DNA of 64,000 bases. Source: Actinomadura sp. DC4. Lineage in GTDB: Bacteria; Actinomycetota; Actinomycetes; Streptosporangiales; Streptosporangiaceae. Under the pieces are notes generated by a model. That model searched no databases and was not told the origin of the DNA. It was given only the letters and a program-made list of their open reading frames with translations. Below are positions 50,436 to 60,800 of the stretch, piece by piece. The stretch spans positions 281,210 through 345,209 of the forward strand of contig NZ_JAUEQY010000008.1 in assembly GCF_030406325.1 (NCBI RefSeq), written 5' to 3'. Made by a program: the position numbers and the translations under genes. The stretch's first letter is position 1; every line of letters starts with the position of its first letter.

Positions 50436-51327
50436 AACGGCCTCTCACTACAACGTAGCAACAACATCTCAGAATGGCAGAACAGAAAGAGCCCTGCTTG
50501 ACTTTCCGGGAATAGCTCCCTGTGCTCTTAAATGGGCATTAAGGCCTGTCCCGATTTCCGCATTCAGCGGCCTGTGGCGAGTGGGATTTCACGCTGCCCA
50601 GCCGACTGGGCGCGAGGCGGTGAGTCGGGTGAAGCGGGCACGGATCTCGGCGAGTTCGTCGGTGATGGCGTGTGGTTCGGCGCCGTTCGCTTCGCGGCTG
50701 GCCAGATACCGGGTGCCCGCCGGTCGGCGTGGGCGAGAAAGCGCCGGAGCCGGTGCGAGCTGGCAGGCCGGGGACCAACTGCACCCAGCACTCGTCGTGC
50801 CGCTCGTTCAGGACCGTTGTCCGGACGCCGCTAGGGTCGATCGCGAGGAACCAGACGGTGCGCTGGTCGCGGGACTGCACGACGGCGTACGGGCCGTGGG
50901 CGTCCCCACCCGGCGCCCGGCAGGTACTCGATCGCGCCCCGGTCCCAGCGCGCCTCGGTCCGCGAGCCGTCCAGCCCCGCGATCCACAGCGTGGTCTCGG
51001 CGTTGGCCCGGCCAGCCGCGGCATAGCGCACGCCCGCGGCGCCTGCCACTCCGAAACAAGGGTGGTGCGGCCGTCGGTGATCTCCGAAGGTCCAGTCGTC
51101 GATGGATGTCGAGGGAGTGAATCGACGGCTTCGGGTATCGGTCGGGATGGTTACGGATGGTTAGGTGTGCGGTGCGCCCCGATGGCCGGTCGCGGCCGTG
51201 ACTCTGATGGTTCTCGGCGGCCCTCTGTCGCTTCGGCGGATCTCTGCAGCTAGACGACTAGGCCACCGGGTTTACTCCCAAAGCACGTGACTTACATCAC
51301 TCTTTTCTGGCTGTCGGAACTCCTTAA
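50436..51327. other. Gene-poor region upstream of the PIWI-RE operon
   Basis: It should hold the PIWI-RE promoter (A/T-richer 50436-50540) and, on the other side, the promoter of the LamG gene. The S9 peptidase remnant lies in the middle. I could not define promoter boxes. Confidence 0.4.
50690..51080 (-). pseudogene. Decayed S9-family peptidase fragment
   Basis: In alternating minus-strand frames: TTLVSEWQA, then VRYAAAGRANAETTLWIAGL and DGSRTEARWDRGAIEYLPG, then AVVQSRDQRTVWFLAIDPSG and RTTVLNERHDECWVQLVPGL. This is the propeller part of an actinomycete prolyl-oligopeptidase/DPP-IV-type (S9) peptidase; at least two frameshifts separate the pieces and the catalytic domain is gone. Confidence 0.55.
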
Positions 51328-54300
51328 GTGGGTGTTACGTTCCGTTCGTTTTTGCACCCGCTTTGCCTTCTGGGGGAGTCTTTGACTGGTTTGCGGTGCT
51401 TTCGGGGGGTTCGTGCGGGTCGAGGGAGTCGCCGTCGAGAGGTCGGCAGCGGGTTCTGGAAGGCCGCACTGGCGATGACGCTGGCCGTGTCGTTGCTCCA
51501 GGTTCCGGGGACGGCGAACGCCGATGGCACCGCAGGGCATCGCGGGAAGAAGACGGAGTCGGCGGCGTTGGCGCAGGCACGGGCTTCGGGTGAGTCGGTA
51601 GAGGTGGAGGCGGAGCGCTCGGAGTCGCAGCGTCTGCTCGCCAATCCCGATGGCTCGATGACGTTGGAGACCTACGTTCTTCCGAAGTGGGTCAAGCGTG
51701 CCGACGGCTGGGTGCCGGTGGACACGAATCTCGTCGTGGGCGCGAACGGAACGGTCGCACCGAAGGCGACTTCGGCGGATCTGAAGTTCTCCGGCGGTGG
51801 TGACTCGGCGCTGGTGACGATCACCAAGGACGGTAAATCACTGTCGCTGGCCTGGCCGTGGGTGCTGCCCAAACCGGCCCTTGCCGGTGACACCGCCACG
51901 TACGCGGACGCGATTCCCGGCGTGCCAGGTATTGATCTGCGGGTACGCGCCGGAGCGCAGGGCTTCTCCGAACAGGTCGTCGTCAAGACCCGGGAGGCGG
52001 CGGCCGATCCGAAGGTTGCCCAGGTCCGGTTCACCACCACGGTCAAGGACGGGACGCTGCGCGCGGATGGCGAGGGCAACGTCGAGGTCGTCGACGCCGC
52101 GGGCACGCCGGTGTTCGACGCGCCGACGCCGATGATGTGGGACTCCGCGGGCGGTACCGCGCCGCAGCGACGCACGGCGGCGGTCGCGGCGGATGAGCCC
52201 GATGACGATGCCCATCAGGCGCTGATGGACGTCACGCTGTCCGGGCGGGACCTGGTCGTCACCCCGGACCAGCAGATGATGACCTCGCCGGACACCCAGT
52301 TCCCGGTGGTCTTGGACCCGGACTGGACCACCTCGAAGCTGGGCGGCACCGGCACCGCGTGGGTCGACGTCTCCTCCTCTGGCCTGCACTCCTACAACGG
52401 GAATGAGTGGAAGCAGGCGAAGGCCGGTCACTATGAAGGCTGGCCCGGCAGTCCGAGCTCGGACACTTATCGGGCCTATTTCAAGTACAACGTCTCCAAG
52501 GCACTGCACAAGAAGATCATCGCGGCGGAGTTCCACGCGTTCCTGGACCGCTCCTTCACCTGCACCAAGTCCGTAGTAGAGCTGCACAAGTCCGCGTCCT
52601 TCTCAAGCTCGACGCGATGGTCGAACAAGCCTGCGGTCGGCACTCTCCTGGACTCGTCCAATACCTCCGGCGGGGAGCCCGGGTGTGACGCGCATGACGT
52701 GAAGCTGGACGCGAAGCCGGCGGTCACGGGCAGCGCCTCGTCGGTCTACCTGCAGCTCAAGGCCGAGAGCGAGAGCAGCCAGTCCTACAAGTACTTCAGC
52801 AACGTCTATCTGACGGTGAACTTCGACTCGCTTCCGACCGCGTCCGGTCTGGGCCTGTCGAATCCCAAGACGGGCTGCGGCACCGCGGCGGCGCCGGCGG
52901 TGGTCGGCAACTCCGCGCCCTCGCTGGTCGCGACGATCTCCGACGCCGACCCGGAGAATCCGCACGCGAGCTTCGAGGTCTGGAGCGGTACGACCGGTGG
53001 GGCCAGCCTGGCTACGAAGACGACGGCGGGCGCGAAGTCGGGATCTCAGCATTCGATGGTGTTGCCGGCCGCCACGCTGGTGGACGGCCAGGCGTTCCGT
53101 TGGCGGGTGACCCCGGTGGACACCGCGTACGCGGGTACGGCGAGCGGCTGGTGTTACTACCGGGTGGACAAGAGCGCCCCGGAGACCGAGCCCGCGGTGA
53201 CCTCCTCGAATCTGGCGGACAGCTCGTCGGGTGAGCCCAACGACGTGATCGGCCGTTCGGCGGCGTTCGCGTTCGCGCCGAACGGTGCGACCGGTGTCAC
53301 CCGGTATCAGTACGCGTGGGGCGATGACGTCGCCGCCGGTGCACCGGGTGCACCGTCCATCGTGGCGGGCACCGACGGCTCAGCCCAGGTGAGCCTCACA
53401 GTCCCGTACACGCAGGACTTTGTCGTCCGCCTGTATGTCTTCAGCTTCGACGCGGCGAACAACCGCAGCCTGAGCCCCGGCGTCTTCGAATTCAATTTGG
53501 CGTCGCGCTCTGGGCCGGTGGGTCAGTGGAAGGTGGACGAGACCAGCGGTCCCGACCTGGCCGACTCGGCAGGCGGTGACACCGCGACGCTCACGGGTGG
53601 TACTCCGGGCGTTGCCGGGCGGGTCGACCAGGCGCTGCGGTTCACCGGCAACGGCGACCACGCGACCACCCGTACGGCCGCGGTGCACACCGACAAGAGC
53701 TACACGGTCTCGGTGTGGGTGCGGCTTACCGACGGCAGTCACTACTCCACCGCCGTGAGCCAGTCGGGTACCAATTTCAGCGGTTATCAGATCTACTACT
53801 CGCCGTCGACGAAGAAGTGGACGTTCAACCGGCGTGTCTCCGATGCCGCCGACGCAGCGAACACCCTCGTCCAGGCGGACACCCTGGCGGTGCTGAACGT
53901 CTGGACCCACCTGACCGCCGTCTATGACGCGCCGGCCCAGCGGCTGAACTTCTACGTCAACGGTGCCCTGCAGACGTCGGCGCCATCCTTCACAACACCG
54001 TGGGACGCGACTGGTCCGGTGGAGATCGGCCGGGTCCGGACCGGGGGCGGGTACGACGACCCCTTCCAGGGCGACATAGACGACATCAGGGTCTATGACC
54101 GGGTCGTGTCCGCCACGGAACCGGACGCGCTGGACGGTTCGACCGGCGGCGTCGCGGATCTGGCGAACCGGCCGGTCGTAGAAGAAGGGCACTGGACCGG
54201 TGATCTGGGATCCGGTGCGGCGGTGGCCGACTCCAGCGGCCGGGGCCGGGACGCCACGCTGAGCTCCGCAGCCGCTTGGACACCGGACGGTCAGATCGAC

Positions 54301-54822
54301 GGCGCGCTCAACTTCAACGACGTCAACAAGGAGCACGCCCAGACGGCCACCTCGGTCGTCCGTACCGACACCAGTTTCACAGTGACGGCCTGGGTCAAGC
54401 TCGCCAAGCTCGGTACGACCGCTACCGCCGTCAGCCAGGACGGTGCCCGGCGGAGCGGCTTTTTCCTCGGGTACCGCATGTCCGGCAGCGACGGCTACTG
54501 GTCGTTCACCTTTCCCAACGCCGACGACGACACTGCGGACTGGACCCACGCGCACGGGGCGAGCGCCGTCGTTCTGGACGGAGAGTGGCACCACCTCACG
54601 GGTGTCTACGACGCGGCCGCGCGCAAGATCCGGCTCTACGTCGACGGCGGGTTGCAGGCGGAGACCGCGTTCACCACGCCATGGAGCGCGGGTGGCGTGT
54701 TCCAGCTCGGCCAGTCCAGGTACAAGGGCGCCGCGGCCGATCCGTGGCCCGGTGGCGTCGACGACGTTCACGTGTTCACCGGCGTACTGACCGCCGACGA
54801 GATCAGCGACATCGGCTCTTGA
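51328..54822 (+). CDS. Secreted LamG-domain protein upstream of RHS toxin
   Basis: At most 1164 residues. GTG 51328 is the longest start; TTG 51382 with GGGGGAG just upstream is an attractive alternative. A signal anchor (WKAALAMTLAVSLLQVPGT, cut after ANA) leads to a beta-rich region (MTLETYVLPKWVKRADGWV), a DNRLRE/Ig-like part (about 330-520, with the motif SDTYRAYFKYNVSKAL), a fibronectin-like segment, and two LamG/concanavalin-like domains (about 735-930, GPVGQWKVDETSGPDLAD, and about 975-1160, HWTGDLGSGAAVADSSG), each with a WTHLTAVYD/WHHLTGVYD strand. It ends 41 bp before the RHS gene on the same strand, so the two are probably co-expressed surface or secreted partners. Confidence 0.85.
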   Translation: MGVTFRSFLHPLCLLGESLTGLRCFRGVRAGRGSRRREVGSGFWKAALAMTLAVSLLQVPGTANADGTAGHRGKKTESAALAQARASGESVEVEAERSESQRLLANPDGSMTLETYVLPKWVKRADGWVPVDTNLVVGANGTVAPKATSADLKFSGGGDSALVTITKDGKSLSLAWPWVLPKPALAGDTATYADAIPGVPGIDLRVRAGAQGFSEQVVVKTREAAADPKVAQVRFTTTVKDGTLRADGEGNVEVVDAAGTPVFDAPTPMMWDSAGGTAPQRRTAAVAADEPDDDAHQALMDVTLSGRDLVVTPDQQMMTSPDTQFPVVLDPDWTTSKLGGTGTAWVDVSSSGLHSYNGNEWKQAKAGHYEGWPGSPSSDTYRAYFKYNVSKALHKKIIAAEFHAFLDRSFTCTKSVVELHKSASFSSSTRWSNKPAVGTLLDSSNTSGGEPGCDAHDVKLDAKPAVTGSASSVYLQLKAESESSQSYKYFSNVYLTVNFDSLPTASGLGLSNPKTGCGTAAAPAVVGNSAPSLVATISDADPENPHASFEVWSGTTGGASLATKTTAGAKSGSQHSMVLPAATLVDGQAFRWRVTPVDTAYAGTASGWCYYRVDKSAPETEPAVTSSNLADSSSGEPNDVIGRSAAFAFAPNGATGVTRYQYAWGDDVAAGAPGAPSIVAGTDGSAQVSLTVPYTQDFVVRLYVFSFDAANNRSLSPGVFEFNLASRSGPVGQWKVDETSGPDLADSAGGDTATLTGGTPGVAGRVDQALRFTGNGDHATTRTAAVHTDKSYTVSVWVRLTDGSHYSTAVSQSGTNFSGYQIYYSPSTKKWTFNRRVSDAADAANTLVQADTLAVLNVWTHLTAVYDAPAQRLNFYVNGALQTSAPSFTTPWDATGPVEIGRVRTGGGYDDPFQGDIDDIRVYDRVVSATEPDALDGSTGGVADLANRPVVEEGHWTGDLGSGAAVADSSGRGRDATLSSAAAWTPDGQIDGALNFNDVNKEHAQTATSVVRTDTSFTVTAWVKLAKLGTTATAVSQDGARRSGFFLGYRMSGSDGYWSFTFPNADDDTADWTHAHGASAVVLDGEWHHLTGVYDAAARKIRLYVDGGLQAETAFTTPWSAGGVFQLGQSRYKGAAADPWPGGVDDVHVFTGVLTADEISDIGS

Positions 54823-54863
54823 TGACGGCCCGTCGCAGTCGCAGGTGTTTTGGAAGGTCACAA

Positions 54864-57800
54864 GTGGAGGCATCGGTGACAGGTCGTCGGCGTGGCACGC
54901 GCTGGATGCGAATGGTGCCGCACATCGCGGCGATGCTCGTGGTCGTCCTGGCCGTCGGCCTGCTGTCGGCACTGCCGGCGGACGCGGTCGCGGCCTGGCA
55001 TCCGGCCAAGGCGGCGCAGCAGCGGTCGGTGCCTGGCCACGATGCCGGCTACCGGACACAGACAGCCGCCAAGCAGTCCAAGCCGAAACCGCCTCCTGCG
55101 GTGACCTGGCCGAAGGCGGGGGAGGCCGAGGTCGGCATCCCCGCGAGCGGGTCGGTCCAGGCGGCCGGGCTGCCGGTCAGGCTCGGTCCGTCCGGGAAGG
55201 CGCGCTCCGCCCAGGCGGCCGCCGGCGCCGTACGGGTCCGTGTCCTGGACCAGGCGTCGTCGACGCGGGCCGGCGTCAATGGGCTGCTCCTCACGCTGGC
55301 GGCGGAACCGGGACAGGCCGCGAGCGGCGCCACATCTGCTCCGAGGAACCTGGAGCCGGGCCGTCCGGGCCGTGCGCTGGTGCAGGTGGACTACTCCAAG
55401 TTCCGCCATGCCGTGGGCGGTGACTGGGCGTCCCGGCTGCGGTTGGTGCAACTGCCCGAATGTGCGTTGACGGCCCCGGAACGACCTGAATGCCAGGCCC
55501 AGACACCGCTCGTCTCGAACAACGACGTCGCCAAGGGCTTGGTGGCCGGCGAGGTCGCCGTACCGGCCCAGCAGAGCACCGGCGTGGTCGCACTGGCCGC
55601 CGGCGCGTCGGGCTCGGCGGGCAGCTTCGCCGCGACGTCGCTGTCACCGTCTTCCACGTGGCAGGTCGGCGCGCAGACCGGAGACTTCTCCTGGTCCTAC
55701 CCGCTACGGATGCCGCCGTCGCTGGGCGGCCCGGTCCCGCAGATCAACCTGGGCTACTCCTCCAGCGCGGTGGACGGGCAGACCGCGTCGACGAACAACC
55801 AGTCGTCTTGGGTGGGTACCGGTTTCGACTTCTCACCCGGCTACGTCGAGCGCCGTTACCGCTCCTGCTCTGATGACTCCAGCCTGACGCCCAAGAAGCA
55901 GGACCTTTGCTGGCGTTACGACAACGCGACGATGTCGCTGAACGGCAAGTCCACCGAGCTGATACGCGACGACGCGACTGGGGTGTGGAAGCCCAAGGAC
56001 GACGACGGTTCGAAGGTGGAGAAGCTGCTCGGCGCCACCAACGGCGACGACGGCGACACCGGAGCCACCGGCGACAAGGGCGAGCACTGGCGCATCACCA
56101 CGCCGGACGGCACGCAGTACTACTTCGGGCTGGGGCACCTGCCCGGCTGGAACAACAGCCCGATCACGAACTCGACCTGGACCGTGCCGGTCTTCGGCAA
56201 CGACGCGAACGAGCCCTGCCACAAGTCCGGTACGGACGCGGCCGACACCTTCGACAAATCCTGGTGCCAGCAGGCGTGGCGCTGGAATCTGGACTACGTC
56301 GTGGACCCGCACGGCAACACGATGACGTACTGGTACTCGCCCGAGACCAACTACTACGGGCGGAATCTGAAGTCCACCGGCGTGCAGTACACGCGCGGCG
56401 GCACGCTGGCCCGGATCGACTACGGCCAGCGCAAGGACACGATCTTCACAGCGAAGGCACCGGCACAGGTCACCTTCAAGACCGACGAACGCTGCTTCCC
56501 CACCGGCACCATCACCTGCTCCGACAGCCAGTTCACCACCGCGAACGCCAAGTACTGGCCGGACGTGCCGGTAGACCAGAACTGCAAGTCCGGCGCCTCC
56601 TGCACGAACCTGAACACTCCCACGTTCTGGAGCCGTAAGCGGCTGACCGGGGTCACGACGCAGATCTGGAACGGCACGAAATACGACCCGGTCGACACGT
56701 GGGCGCTGCGTCAGGAGATGAAGGACCCTGGCGATGGGACCGACAAAGGTCTGTGGCTGGACGGCATCACCCATACCGGCAACGTCAGCGGCACGACTGC
56801 CTCGCTGCCCGAGGTGACCTTCGAGGGGACCAAGCTGCCGAACCGGGTGGACCCGCTGCAGGGCCCGCAGATGATCAAATTCCGGGTCTCCTCGATCACT
56901 TCGGAGTCGGGCGGGGTGACCTCGGTCAACTATGTCCCGGCCGAGTGCACGCAGACGAACTTGCCGCCCGCAGAAGACAAGAACGACAAGCGGTGCTTCC
57001 CGCTGTACTGGACGCCGCAGGGCGCGACGAGCCAGAAGCTGGAGTACTTCCAGAAGTATCCAGTCGCATCCGTAGGCAATGACCCGCGCATCTCCGGCAC
57101 CCCGCCGGTCGTGACGAGCTACACCTACGAAGACGCTCCGGCCTGGCACCACGACGACGATGACGGCCTGGTCGAGGAGAAGTACAAGACCTGGTCCCAG
57201 TGGCGCGGCTACGGCAAGGTCAAAATCACCACCGGTGCCGACGGGGACACCCAGTCCCAGACCGAGTCACTGTTCTACCGCGGCATGGACGGCGACGAAC
57301 TCAAGTCCGGCCATCGCGACGTACAGATCACCGACTCCGAAGGGCACGCGGTCACCGACTCCGAGGTGTTGGAGGGCCAGACACGCGAGCAGCTCGTCTA
57401 CGACAAGCCGGACGGGCAGATCCAGAGCGCGATGGTCAACACGCCGTGGGTGAGCGCGGCGACCGCCAAGCGCGTCAAGTCCTGGGGCGCCGCGACGGCG
57501 GCCATGGTCCGTACGGGATCGACCGCCACCCGTACCCTCCTGGGCGACGGAACATGGCGACGAACCCAGACCACCACCCAGTACGACGACCACGGCCTGA
57601 CCGTGCAGTCCGAGGACGCCGGAGATCTGTCCACAGGGGACGACGACACCTGCACGCGCACGAGCTACGCCCGCAACGACACCGCCGGGATGCTCAACTA
57701 CGTCAGCCGTGAACTGACCGCCTCGGTCGCCTGCCCGGCCTCCGACGCCGGGCTGCCCGACGACAAGGTCATCTCCGGCACGCAGAACCTCTTCGACGGC

Positions 57801-60800
57801 AACGACTTCGGCGACGCGCCCACGACGGGAGACGTGACCGAGACCCGGCGCCTGACCGGATTCACCGGCGGCGCCGCGGACTGGCAGACCGACACCAAGA
57901 GCGAGTACGACCCCAACGGCCGCGTCACCGCCAGCTACGAGGGCGGCAAGGCCGACCACAAGACCACCACCGCGTACACGCAGGTCACCGGCGGCGGCCT
58001 GGTCAACCAGACCGTGGTCACCGATCCCGCCGGATACAAAGAGACGACCACCTACGAGCCGGCGTGGGCCGCCCGCAAGACGGTCGCGGACGCGAACGGC
58101 AAGACCATCTCCCAGCAGTACGACCCATTGGGCCGCCTGACCAAGGTGTGGATGCCGGGCCGTACCACCGCGATGTCACCGACCGCCCAGTTCACCTACA
58201 CCGTCGCCAAGGACAAACCGGCCGTGGTGACCAGCGCGGAACTGAACGCCGACGGCTCGACGTACTCGACCTCGTACTCCCTGTTCGACGGGCTGCTGCG
58301 CCCGGTGCAGACCCAGGCGCCCGCCAAGACGGACAGCAGCGGCGTCGTCACCGGCCGGACGATCGCCGACACGTTCTACAACTCCAGCGGCCAGGTCATC
58401 AAGACCAACGCCCCGTACTTCAACGGCAGCCCGCCCTCGGCCACGTGGTACGCGGCGACGGACAACGAGGTCCCGGGCCAGACCGTGACGACCTACGACG
58501 GCCAGAGCCGCCCCACCGTCCAGGCGTTCCAGCAGCTCGGCGTGGAGAAGTGGCGCACTACCACCAGCTACACCGGCGACACCCTCAGCGTCGTACCCCC
58601 CAAGGGCGGCACCCCGACCACGACGATCATCGACGCTCAGGGCAAGACGGTCGCGCTGCGTCAGTACCACGGAGACACCGCGAGCGGCACCTACGACGAG
58701 ACCCGCTACGGCTACGACAGCGCGCAGCGCCCGACCACGGTGACCGACCCCGCCGGCAACGTGTGGACCACCCACTACGACCTGCTCGGCCGCAAGACCA
58801 AGGTCGATGACCCCGACAAGGGCACCACCAGCTACACCTACACCGACCTGGATCAGACCGCCTCCAGCGAGGACGCCCGCGGCAAGAAGCTGTTCTACGA
58901 CTACGACGTCCTCGGCCGCCAGACCACCGAGCACGCCGACACCCCCGCTGGCCCGAAGCTGGCCGAGTGGCTGTACGACAAGATCACCAAGCCTGACGGC
59001 TCGACGGTCGACGTCCTCGGGCAGGCCGTCAGCGCGATCCGCTACGCCGACGGCGACCCCGCCAAGGCGTACCGGACCGACATCACCGGCTACGACGACG
59101 CCTACCGGCCGCTCGGTACCCGGGTGACCATCCCCGCCGTCGACGGCAACGGTGATCTCGCCCGCACGTACGACACAACGATGACGTACAACAACGACGG
59201 CTCGATGGCGACGATGAAGCTGCCCGCCGCCGGAGGGCTCGCCGACGAGACACTGAAGTACGGCTACGACGCGCTAGGCCGGCCCAAGACGTTGAAGGGG
59301 ACCACCAGCTACGTCTCCGACACCGGCTACGACGGCCTCGGAAACCTCTCCACCCAGTTGATGGGCACCACATCCGGGGCCTTGGTGCAGCGCACCTACA
59401 CCTACGAGACCGGCACCAACCGGCTGAAGAACGTGGTGACGGACCGGCAGAAGGCCGCACCGTTCCGCGTGGAGAACACGACCTACAACTACGACGACGC
59501 CGGCAATGTCCTTAACGTCGCCGACCGGCCGGGCAGCAGCCAACCGGCCGACAACCAGTGCTTCCGCTACGACTACCTGCGACGGATCACCAACGCGTGG
59601 ACCGGCAACGACGACTGCTCGGCCGATCCTTCGGCGAGCAGCATCGACAAGACCGGCCCGGCGCCGTACTGGCAGTCCTTCGGCTATGACCTGACGGGCA
59701 ACCGCACCACTCAGACCGACCACGACCTGGGCGGCGTATCCGCCCAGGACACGACCAAGACCTACGCCTACCCGGCGGCGGGCGGCGTCCGCCCGCACGC
59801 GGTGCAGTCGGTGACCACCGACTCCCCGGTCATCCCCGGCGGAGGCGCCGGGGGTCAGAGCGTGGACTCCTTCGGCTACGACGAGACCGGCAACACCACA
59901 CGCCAGACCGTGGGCGGAGACGACGAGACGTTCACCTGGGACGCCGAAGGCAACTTGGCCACCTCGACCAAGGCCGGCCAGACCACTTCGTTCGTCTACG
60001 ACGCCGACGGCGACCGCCTGCTACGCCGCGAACCCGGCGCCACAACGCTCTACCTCGGCGACATGGAACTACGCCTGGACACTACGGGCGTGGCCGGGAC
60101 TCGTTACTACACGCTCGGCGACGCCACCGTCGCGGTGCGGACCGTCAACGGCGTCCAGATACTCGCCGACGACCACCAGGGCACCGCGACCCGGGCGATC
60201 GACGCGACCACCAACCAGGTCAGCGAGCGGCATTACACCCCGTACGGGTCTCCGCGCGGCGCCGACCCGGTGAGTTGGCCGGGGGAGCGGGGCTTCGTCG
60301 GGGGCACCAAGGACAGCACGCTCGGGCTGACAGAGCTCGGGGCTCGTGAGTACGACGCCGACAACGGCCGGTTCCTGTCCGTCGATCCGATGATCGACAC
60401 CAGCGACCCGCAGCAAATGAACGGCTACGCCTACAGCAACGACAGCCCGGTCACGAACTCCGATCCCAGCGGCCAGATGGTCGATGAATGCAGCCACGGC
60501 AGCTCGACCTCATGCGCGGGCTGGACGGTCGGCAACATCAAGCACTACGCGCCCTCCTGGACGCCCTGGCACGGCACCTACTACGGCGACGCCTACTACC
60601 ACGAAGGCCAAGGCTCCCCGGCCGCCGAAGCGGCCAGACGGCGTGCCGCTCAGGCCGCCGCCGCCAAGCGCCTGTGGGCGGCCCAGCAGAAGAAACTGGC
60701 CCTCAAACGGAAACTCGCCAACGCCGTCGGTGCACTGATCAAGATCGCCGCCGACGAACTCGGCATCACCGCCGGGATCGACTGCTTCGCCAAGGGCGAC

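Noticed and set aside
54276..54863. Upstream extension of the RHS frame
   Set aside because: The stretch lies over the LamG gene in another frame and is Arg/Gln-rich shadow; signal peptide and ribosome binding sites place the start at 54864 or 54876.
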